In this document: one piece after another, positions 6,529-11,757 of the stretch
Position numbering within the stretch: the first letter of the stretch is position 1
How the letters are laid out: the number at the start of each line of letters is the position of its first letter
Source: Nitrospira sp.
Lineage (GTDB): Bacteria > Nitrospirota > Nitrospiria > Nitrospirales > Nitrospiraceae
Length of the DNA stretch: 12,305 bases
Reading direction: 5' to 3'
NCBI GenBank assembly: GCA_020697375.1
Contig: JAJFBJ010000095.1
Coordinates: forward strand, 1 to 12,305
The notes under the pieces: generated by a model
Seen by the model: the letters and a program-made list of their open reading frames with translations, nothing else
The model's database searches: none
What the model was told of the DNA's origin: nothing
Made by a program: the position numbers and the translations under genes

Positions 6529-7737
6529 TCACTTGTTCACTTTTCTCTTTTGCCCTTTGCCTTGCAACTGCCGATAGGCCAGCATGGCATCTTCCAAAAT
6601 GTCCTTCACCGGGAGCCCGCTCTGTTCGGCGATACGCTTGCAATCTTCATATTCCGGCGAGGCTTTGCTGCGCCCCGGCTGGTGCTCCGCCAATTTGATA
6701 CGCACGTCCTGACCGTTGACTTGCACCGATATGAAGCGGCGGGGCAATACCCGGCGCTGTACCTCCTGCATTCGGACACCGAGGGCCGTCGTATCGGCGA
6801 ACAACAACGCCAGGACCGCCTCCACTTTTTCCCGGGGAGTCAACACAGAAAGAACATTGCCGGGCCGGCCCTTCTTCATCGTGACCGGCGCCAGAGTGAT
6901 ATCCACCGCCCCGGCCGCGAACAGCCGGTCGAAGACGCTCTCATAGATTTGGGGATTGACGTCATCGATGTTCGTGTGAAGTTCAATGATCGTCTCCGTT
7001 GACCCTGACGTATCTTCCGCTCCTTCACCGACAAAGACCCGCAAAACATTCGGCCAGTCTGCGGGATCGGCCGTCCCGGCGCCGTAGCCCACCCGGCGTA
7101 TCTGCATGCGAGGCAAAGTCCCGAATTCCTTGGCCAGCGTGCGAAGCAATGCCACCCCGGTCGGCGTCGCCAACTCTCGCTGAGGGCCTTGGGCATAAAT
7201 GGGAAGTCCGACGGCCAGCGCAGCCACGGCTGGCCCCGGCACGGGCAATGAACCATGAGCGCACGTAAGAATGCCGGACCCCACATTGATCGCGGAAGCC
7301 GTGACGCGCTGAATCCCCATGAGGTGCAGCCCCAGGACTCCGCCGACAACGTCGACAAACGAATCGATCACGCCGACTTCATGGAAATGCACATGCGAAG
7401 GATCCACCCCGTGAGCCGTCCCCTCGGCGGCGGCCAATCGGTCGAACACGTCCTGGCTCCGTTCCTTTACCGCAGGAGGCAATCCGCTCTTGGACAGAAT
7501 GTGTTTGATCCGCGCTACGGTCAATGGGGTTCGAAATCCTTTGTCGATCAGCACGTCGACTTTCGTCGCGGCAACGGCCCCGCGTTCAACCCGTTTCCGT
7601 CCCAGGCGAAATCCTTCGATCCGCAGCAGGGCAAGCCCCCGAACGAGATCCTTGAAGGGGAGTCCCGCATCAACCAATGCGCCGAGGATCATGTCGCCGC
7701 TGATGCCGGAAAAACAATCGAAATGAAGATGGCCCAC
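6529..7737 (-). CDS. larC: Nickel-pincer cofactor biosynthesis protein LarC (single ORF)
   Basis: LarC is the CTP-dependent cyclometallase that inserts nickel into pyridinium-3,5-bisthiocarboxylic acid mononucleotide, completing the nickel-pincer nucleotide of lactate racemase and relatives. From GTG 7737 the product has 402 residues. The LarC1 part shows HLHFDCFSGISGDM (3-16), HVHFHEVG (115-122, a probable metal or ligand cluster), the Gly-rich NVGSG (151-155) and ATPTG (190-194). The LarC2 part shows NIDDVNPQIYE (256-266) and the motif MKKGRPGNVL (287-296). In Lactobacillus plantarum larC is expressed as two frames joined by programmed frameshifting; here it is one continuous frame. The start was chosen for AGGAG seven bases upstream and because family proteins begin just before HLHFD; the frame continues to 7809. 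It heads the leftward unit. larB lies about 870 bases upstream, beyond an inverted gene. Confidence 0.95.
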   Translation of the reverse strand: MGHLHFDCFSGISGDMILGALVDAGLPFKDLVRGLALLRIEGFRLGRKRVERGAVAATKVDVLIDKGFRTPLTVARIKHILSKSGLPPAVKERSQDVFDRLAAAEGTAHGVDPSHVHFHEVGVIDSFVDVVGGVLGLHLMGIQRVTASAINVGSGILTCAHGSLPVPGPAVAALAVGLPIYAQGPQRELATPTGVALLRTLAKEFGTLPRMQIRRVGYGAGTADPADWPNVLRVFVGEGAEDTSGSTETIIELHTNIDDVNPQIYESVFDRLFAAGAVDITLAPVTMKKGRPGNVLSVLTPREKVEAVLALLFADTTALGVRMQEVQRRVLPRRFISVQVNGQDVRIKLAEHQPGRSKASPEYEDCKRIAEQSGLPVKDILEDAMLAYRQLQGKGQKRKVNK

Positions 7738-7744
7738 CACGCCG

Positions 7745-7749
7745 CTCCT
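7745..7749 (-). promoter_or_regulatory. Ribosome-binding site that fixes the larC start
   Basis: AGGAG on the minus strand, seven bases before GTG 7737 and four before the adjacent GTG 7740. It selects the GTG start over the upstream ATG codons of the longer frame (7809 and 7782). Confidence 0.65.
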
Positions 7750-7780
7750 ATTGATTCCAAACCCCTGCGATCGACCGCGC

Positions 7781-7809
7781 ATCTTACCGGAGCCGTATTC
7801 AGACAGCAA
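7781..7809 (-). promoter_or_regulatory. Possible promoter of the larC unit
   Basis: Minus-strand TTGCTG (7809-7804), a 17-base spacer and TAAGAT (7786-7781). The -35 box matches only its TTG; the -10 box matches four of six. A start near 7774 would give a leader of about 35 bases containing the AGGAG site. It is a candidate only; the 177-base divergent gap with the plus-strand gene must hold a leftward promoter unless larC is read from further upstream. Confidence 0.35.
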
Positions 7810-7836
7810 TCATTGCGCTCGCATTCCAGCCGTTCA

Positions 7837-7865
7837 TTGACAGCCCTGCAACGCTATGTTATCCC
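7837..7865 (+). promoter_or_regulatory. Possible promoter of the plus-strand exported-protein gene
   Basis: A perfect TTGACA (7837-7842) is followed after 17 bases by TATCCC (7860-7865), which keeps only the TAT of a -10 box. A start near 7872 would leave a leader of about 43 bases. No good ribosome site precedes the ATG codons at 7915 and 7918. Confidence 0.35.
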
Positions 7866-7914
7866 CAATCAAGATACGCATTTATCAAACCACCATCCGC
7901 ACATTTCCTGACCC

Positions 7915-8487
7915 ATGATGGATTCGCCGCCATCCGTGAAGAAGCTCGTCCCCTGCACCCCCCATAGCCGGCGACGCATCCTGCTCGTTCTGCTCAGTGT
8001 CGTCATCCTGTTGCTGGTGGGACAGAGCGCCGAGGGACTGGCCAAATCGAAGAAGAAGAGCGTCCCGCGTCCGGAACCGGAGCTGAAGATTCTCTCACTA
8101 CATACCGTACCGGTTCCTTACCGTCCACAGGACGGGCCTTTTCATTTCACCGCCACGGTGCAGCTTCCCAAGGAAGTCGATGAACAGATGATGTTGGAAG
8201 TCTCCGCCCTTGTGACGTCGTCTTCCATGACGTCGCTACGTTTCCTGTCGATTCGCCAGCCAGTGAATGAGCATGTGCTTGCGAACAACGTCGCGGACGG
8301 GGAAATGCTGCAGAAGCGGGTGCATATCGATCTCGCCTGGGATGGGCTCGACCATAATAAACAGCAGGCTCCTGCCGGGTCCTACGAATACGAAGTGCGT
8401 GTAAAACTGCTTAGCAACGGAGAGAAGGGCCAGCGCACCCAAATGCTGGCCTGGCCCAAGCGCGGCAAGTTTGTGGTGAAGCACTAG
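7915..8487 (+). CDS. Exported or membrane-anchored protein of unknown function with FlgD/Ig-like C-terminus
   Basis: I do not recognise this 190-residue protein as a named family. It begins with two ATG codons, then a basic stretch (HSRRR at 17-21) and a hydrophobic segment at about 22-36 that can serve as signal peptide or anchor, then a Lys/Pro-rich linker (44-56). The rest looks like a beta-rich domain. The stretch DLAWDGLDHNKQQAPAGSYEY (139-159) resembles the W-x-G-x-D-x-N-G, P-x-G-x-Y pattern of FlgD-type Ig-like modules, which suggests an extracytoplasmic beta-sandwich. It has no Cys in the mature part and no lipobox. It is the only gene between larB (convergent, 123 bases away) and larC (divergent), and stands alone on the plus strand. 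No catalytic motif is visible, and a link to nickel-pincer synthesis would be guesswork. Confidence 0.8.
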   Translation: MMDSPPSVKKLVPCTPHSRRRILLVLLSVVILLLVGQSAEGLAKSKKKSVPRPEPELKILSLHTVPVPYRPQDGPFHFTATVQLPKEVDEQMMLEVSALVTSSSMTSLRFLSIRQPVNEHVLANNVADGEMLQKRVHIDLAWDGLDHNKQQAPAGSYEYEVRVKLLSNGEKGQRTQMLAWPKRGKFVVKH

Positions 8488-8496
8488 CAGGATGAA

Positions 8497-8515
8497 AACG
8501 TCCGCCAGCGGCGTT
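8497..8515 (+). terminator. Weak stem-loop after the plus-strand exported-protein gene
   Basis: Ten bases past the stop at 8487, AACG-T-CCG pairs with CGG-CGTT around a four-base loop (seven pairs with one bulged T). It is followed by TCTCCC, not a T tract, so it is at best a weak terminator. Confidence 0.25.
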
Positions 8516-8551
8516 CTCCCATCGCTCAGAGGCTCAACGTACATGGGAACA

Positions 8552-8571
8552 GAGCCTGTCCCGGCAGGCTC
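8552..8571. terminator. Perfect inverted repeat between convergent genes
   Basis: GAGCCTG and CAGGCTC form a perfect seven-pair stem with a six-base loop (TCCCGG) in the gap between the plus-strand gene and the end of larB. It could end transcription from either side, but neither strand has a T tract, so a Rho-independent role is not shown. Confidence 0.35.
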
Positions 8572-8609
8572 AGGGGCGGGCGGGTAAGAATGTGACGCTT
8601 CGCCACCGG

Positions 8610-9392
8610 TCAGATCCTCCTGCCTCTGCAGCCCTCGCGTTCTGCTTCTCCCACCATGTTGATTCGATGGGCCAGGCAACCAGCTCCGAAACCGTTGTCG
8701 ATGTTCATGACCCCGACCCCGGCTGCACAGGAGTTCAGCATGGTCAACAACGCGGATAATCCCCCGAAATGTGCGCCATACCCGCGGCTTGTCGGGACGG
8801 CGATCACCGGTTGGCGCACGATTCCGCCGACGACGCTCGGAAGCACGCCATCCATGCCTGCGACCACGACCAAGGCTCTGGCCTCATGCAGCCGCTCCTG
8901 CTGGCCAAGCAAGCGGTGCAAGCCGGCAACCCCTACATCGTAAAGTGTCTCGGTCCGGCTCCCCATGATATCTGCCGTCACGCGCGCCTCTTCCGCCACC
9001 GGAATGTCGGCGGTGCCGGCAGTGACGATCAGGACGGAGCCGCGCCGTACCAGCTTCGGCGGCGCGATCGCCACGACTCGGGCCGCTTCATGATAGGTCG
9101 CTCGCTTGCTGACCCGGAGCAGCGCCCGCGCGACGGGCCGCTCTACTCGCGTGGCAAGCAGCGAGTCATTCGTCCGCAGCAGAGTCCTGGCAATCGCGAC
9201 GACCTGGCGTTCCGTCTTCCCTTCGCAAAAAATCACCTCCGGAAATCCCTGGCGAAGCGCCCGATGGTGGTCGAGCGACGCAAACCCCAAATTTTCATAC
9301 GGCAGGATCCGCAGCTGTTGGAGGGCATCCGGCACCTCGATCGCGCCGCGCTGAACCTGAGTGAGCAAGTCCTGCAATCGGTCTTGATTCAT
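8610..9392 (-). CDS. larB: Nickel-pincer cofactor biosynthesis protein LarB (P2CMN synthase)
   Basis: LarB carries out the first step of nickel-pincer nucleotide synthesis: it carboxylates the pyridinium ring of nicotinic acid adenine dinucleotide and cleaves its phosphoanhydride bond, giving pyridinium-3,5-biscarboxylic acid mononucleotide. From ATG 9392 the product has 260 residues, the usual length. It shows the PurE-like core with TAGTADIPVAEEA (124-136), GMDGVLPSVVGG (179-190), VIAVPTSRGYG (196-206) and MLNSCAAGV (218-226), followed by NIDNGFGAG (230-238). Cys222 matches the position of the catalytic cysteine known in the L. plantarum enzyme (Cys221). The frame continues 40 codons upstream to 9512, but that extension overlaps gpsA and is not LarB-like. 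The ATG overlaps the gpsA stop (ATGA), so translation is probably coupled to gpsA. The converging exported-protein gene ends 122 bases downstream. Confidence 0.94.
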   Translation of the reverse strand: MNQDRLQDLLTQVQRGAIEVPDALQQLRILPYENLGFASLDHHRALRQGFPEVIFCEGKTERQVVAIARTLLRTNDSLLATRVERPVARALLRVSKRATYHEAARVVAIAPPKLVRRGSVLIVTAGTADIPVAEEARVTADIMGSRTETLYDVGVAGLHRLLGQQERLHEARALVVVAGMDGVLPSVVGGIVRQPVIAVPTSRGYGAHFGGLSALLTMLNSCAAGVGVMNIDNGFGAGCLAHRINMVGEAEREGCRGRRI

Positions 9393-10414
9393 GACAGGCT
9401 TTTCTCTTCCTTGGCTCCGCGCTCCATGAGGTCGCCGACCGCCTGACGGCAGGGTTTGTCCGTAAACAGCACGGCATTCACTTCCTGCACAATGGGCATT
9501 TCCACGCCGCAACGCAGCGCGAGTCCCAGCGCCGCTTTGGCTGTCCGTACGCCTTCGGCCACCGCCTGCATGCTCGCCAGAATGGCAGTGAGCCGTTCGC
9601 CTCTTCCCAATCGCACACCCACCGAATGATTGCGGCTCAAGGGTCCTGTACAGGTCAGGACGAGATCTCCGACTCCTGACAAGCCATAGAAAGTTCGTGA
9701 ATCGGCGCCCATCGCGACTCCAAGCCGGATCATTTCAGCCAACCCTCGGGTAATGAGGGCGGCGCGGGCGTTATGCCCCAATTCGAGCCCGTCGACCACT
9801 CCGGCGGCCAAGGCCATCACGTTTTTCAAGGCGCCTCCGAGCTGCACGCCTGTCACATCATCGTCCGCATAGACCCGAAAACTCGGTGTCATGAAGAGAG
9901 CCTGGATCAGTTTGACCGCTCCGGCGTCCTGTCCGGCCAGACAGAGGGCCGTGGGTTGTCCGCGACTGACCTCAGTGGCAAAGCTCGGACCCGACAACAC
10001 CATCAAAGAACCATGCATCTGCGGCGGCATTACATCCTGCATCACCTGCGTCATCAATTCGAGTGTGTCTTCTTCGATTCCTTTTGTCGCATTGATCAAG
10101 GGAATCGGCTGCTGAAGCAATGGGCCGACCCGGCGCAGGACGGCCCTTGCCACATGCGAGGGCACGGCAAAGATCAGGCAGTCGGCTCCCGCCACTGCTT
10201 CCGGAAGGGAATTGGTCGCGGACAATGTCCCCGGAAGAGACACCCCCGGCAAATAGAGCCGATTTTCACGCCGTTTTCCGATCACCTGGACGACCTCTGA
10301 TTCGTAAGCCCATAGCCGGACGGGCATGTGTTTCTCCGCCAGGTGGCGGGCCAATGCCGTTCCCCAAGCGCCGGCTCCGATGACGGCGACTTGTTGTATG
10401 GATGAAAATTCCAT
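9389..10414 (-). CDS. gpsA: NAD(P)H-dependent glycerol-3-phosphate dehydrogenase GpsA
   Basis: GpsA reduces dihydroxyacetone phosphate to sn-glycerol 3-phosphate, the backbone for membrane phospholipids, in the cytoplasm. The 341-residue protein has the Rossmann motif GAGAWGTAL (13-21), INATKGIE with Lys111 (107-114), SGPSFATEV (141-149), GGALKNVMALAAG with the conserved Lys197 (193-205), the GHNARAAL segment (213-220), GLSGVGDL (244-251) and SRNHSVG (260-266). These are the expected cofactor, catalytic and substrate residues, and the length is normal. The ATG at 10414 sits eight bases after a TATAAT box, so the mRNA is probably leaderless, and no ribosome site is present. The stop overlaps the larB start, which ties a lipid housekeeping gene to cofactor synthesis in one transcript. 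The divergent zinc-ribbon gene starts 149 bases away. Confidence 0.97.
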   Translation of the reverse strand: MEFSSIQQVAVIGAGAWGTALARHLAEKHMPVRLWAYESEVVQVIGKRRENRLYLPGVSLPGTLSATNSLPEAVAGADCLIFAVPSHVARAVLRRVGPLLQQPIPLINATKGIEEDTLELMTQVMQDVMPPQMHGSLMVLSGPSFATEVSRGQPTALCLAGQDAGAVKLIQALFMTPSFRVYADDDVTGVQLGGALKNVMALAAGVVDGLELGHNARAALITRGLAEMIRLGVAMGADSRTFYGLSGVGDLVLTCTGPLSRNHSVGVRLGRGERLTAILASMQAVAEGVRTAKAALGLALRCGVEMPIVQEVNAVLFTDKPCRQAVGDLMERGAKEEKSLS

Positions 10415-10422
10415 GGCGGCGG

Positions 10423-10452
10423 ATTATAGGAAGGGGCGTGGAAAGCTGTCAA
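10423..10452 (-). promoter_or_regulatory. Near-perfect sigma70 promoter of gpsA-larB, predicted leaderless
   Basis: On the minus strand, TTGACA (10452-10447) and TATAAT (10428-10423) are both perfect consensus hexamers, 18 bases apart. Eight bases (CCGCCGCC) lead from the -10 box to the ATG at 10414, so the transcript should start zero to three bases before the codon. The same arrangement and nearly the same eight bases are found at ftsK. Confidence 0.75.
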
Positions 10453-10488
10453 CGAACCGCAGTGCCGGCTTTTCCCTTCGCCGGTTCG
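10453..10488. repeat. Inverted repeat abutting the gpsA -35 box
   Basis: CGAACCG (10453-10459) and CGGTTCG (10482-10488) are perfect seven-base inverted arms with a 22-base spacer that itself contains a smaller CCGGC/GCCGG pairing. The left arm touches the -35 hexamer of gpsA. It may be an operator for a dimeric regulator, an upstream promoter element, or chance. Confidence 0.35.
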
Positions 10489-10504
10489 TCGGCCATTGAA
10501 TCTT

Positions 10505-10544
10505 GAGGCTGGAATTCCGCCTCCTGTCGCGTTAGGCTGGAGGC
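10505..10544 (+). promoter_or_regulatory. Two mutually exclusive stem-loops in the leader of the zinc-ribbon gene
   Basis: GAGGC (10505-10509) can pair with GCCTC (10519-10523), extended inward by GG/CC across a one-base bulge around an AATT loop. The same right arm, as GCCTCC (10519-10524), can instead pair with GGAGGC (10539-10544). The arrangement lies just upstream of the ribosome site at 10551. The pairings are seen directly; a regulatory switch is speculative. Confidence 0.2.
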
Positions 10545-10550
10545 TCCATC

Positions 10551-10555
10551 GAGGA
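10551..10555 (+). promoter_or_regulatory. Ribosome-binding site of the zinc-ribbon gene
   Basis: GAGGA lies eight bases before ATG 10564. It supports that start and the reality of this small gene. Confidence 0.6.
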
Positions 10556-10563
10556 CCCTCTGC

Positions 10564-10920
10564 ATGAAACCCTGTCCCTCCTGCGGGCGAGATCTTCCTG
10601 AAATCAGCCGGTATTGCAGCTATTGCGGAGCCGAGACAGAGCCCCGCGCCACACCGACCGTTCCTTCGCAGGCGAGGAGGCCGGCGAAGGAGCAGTTGAA
10701 CATCAATATTCTCTATGGCATGGTAGCGATCCTGGTCGTCGCCGTCCTCATGCCTCCCTGGGAAAGCCCTCCGTCGCAACCGCCCGCCTTCCTCGGATTT
10801 CATTATATTTTGTCGCCGCCTCAACCGGAGGCCATCGTCAGCCGCATGCTGCTCACGATTGAGCTCACTACCACGGCGATTGCCGGCCTCTATCTGTCGT
10901 TTCTCTTTCGAACGCGGTAA
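10564..10920 (+). CDS. Small zinc-ribbon protein with two membrane spans
   Basis: The 118-residue protein starts with a zinc-ribbon: CPSCG (Cys4, Cys7) and CSYCG (Cys18, Cys21), spaced as in the common N-terminal zinc-ribbon domains found on many unrelated membrane proteins. A basic, Pro/Ala-rich linker (25-43) leads to a hydrophobic helix at about 48-63, a Pro-rich loop (64-86), and a second helix at about 93-114 that ends in RTR. The fold probably places the ribbon and the C-terminus on the cytoplasmic side, with the Pro-rich loop outside. No enzyme motif is visible, and the partner or function is unknown. The start is supported by GAGGA eight bases upstream. It is divergent from gpsA and convergent with the amidinotransferase gene, whose stop is only 36 bases away, with no clear terminator between them. 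Confidence 0.8.
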   Translation: MKPCPSCGRDLPEISRYCSYCGAETEPRATPTVPSQARRPAKEQLNINILYGMVAILVVAVLMPPWESPPSQPPAFLGFHYILSPPQPEAIVSRMLLTIELTTTAIAGLYLSFLFRTR

Positions 10921-10956
10921 GAGGGAACGCTCGGCGGGATCGGACGATCACGAAGA

Positions 10957-11757
10957 TTAGTCGAGGGCGAGGGTCAGACACTTGGCTGAACCGCCGGACT
11001 TCATAAATTCATCCAGTTGAACGGCATGGGTGTGATAGCCACGTGCTTCTAAAAGCCGCATTGTGCGGGGACAGCCGGCTGGGACCACCACATGCTTGCC
11101 TACGCATACGGCATTGCATGCAAATCGTAACGCTTCATCCTCAGGCACCACGAGCCGATGATCTTCCGGAATCTGTTGAGCGATGGCCGCTTGGCCGTAT
11201 GAGTCGAATGCCGATGGAAAGTAGAGCAAGTCCCCTCCGCTGAGGGGACAAAAGCACGTGTCCAGATGGTAGAACCGGCTGTCGATCAATTCGAGCGGAA
11301 GGATTTCCCGCTGAAAGATTTCGCCCAGTCTGGAGAAAGCACGGATGTCCGACCGCTGCCGATAGCCGCCGAACCAGATGTCCGGGAATCTCAACAAGTC
11401 CCCGGCTCCTTCAAAATACAAAGCCTTGTCGAGCGCCAGAACCTCATATCCCTGTTCGAGAAACCACCGTTCGAAATGAATTTCCTCCCGTTGGCGCTCT
11501 GGATAGCGGAACCGGCTCACGACCGCTCGCCGTCCGACCACCATCCCCGCGTTGGCCGTAAAGACCAGGTCCGGCAACCCCTCGACAGGCTGCATCCGTT
11601 CGAGTCCTGCTCCCACATCATGCTCCAGTACCTCCATCAACCCCCGCCACTGATTGAGCGCGCATCCCTGGTCCACCGCATTCGCTCGCCGCATCCAGGG
11701 ATTGATTTCGTAGTCGATCCGAAAGTGATCGGGGGAACAGACCAACAGCCGGCTCAT
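10957..11757 (-). CDS. Arginine dihydrolase-like amidinotransferase-fold enzyme (ArgZ type)
   Basis: This 266-residue protein belongs to the guanidine-modifying (amidinotransferase) superfamily, closest in pattern to the N-terminal domain of cyanobacterial ArgZ/AgrE, which hydrolyses arginine to ornithine, CO2 and two NH3. Visible are the NPWM motif (19-22), PDLVFTANAG (62-71, Asn69), FEGAGDLL (115-122, Asp120), the catalytic-type His164 in FYHLDTCFCPL, CNAVCVG (214-220), and the C-terminal nucleophile Cys260 in SGGSAKCLTL. An Asn in the FTANAG motif is reported as the residue that separates dihydrolase from arginine deiminase, so dihydrolase is the likelier activity; dimethylarginine hydrolase remains possible. 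ATG 11757 was chosen because it overlaps the stop of the upstream gene (ATGA) and the longer frame to 11883 lies over that gene. The neighbour is the cyclodeaminase domain that is fused to this domain in cyanobacteria. Confidence 0.85.
   Translation of the reverse strand: MSRLLVCSPDHFRIDYEINPWMRRANAVDQGCALNQWRGLMEVLEHDVGAGLERMQPVEGLPDLVFTANAGMVVGRRAVVSRFRYPERQREEIHFERWFLEQGYEVLALDKALYFEGAGDLLRFPDIWFGGYRQRSDIRAFSRLGEIFQREILPLELIDSRFYHLDTCFCPLSGGDLLYFPSAFDSYGQAAIAQQIPEDHRLVVPEDEALRFACNAVCVGKHVVVPAGCPRTMRLLEARGYHTHAVQLDEFMKSGGSAKCLTLALD

Noticed and set aside
7738..7809. N-terminal extension of LarC to an upstream ATG
   Set aside because: AGGAG seven bases before GTG 7737 and the family start just before HLHFD favour the shorter form.
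9393..9512. Forty-residue N-terminal extension of LarB
   Set aside because: It overlaps gpsA in another frame and has no LarB-like sequence; ATG 9392 has the ATGA overlap.
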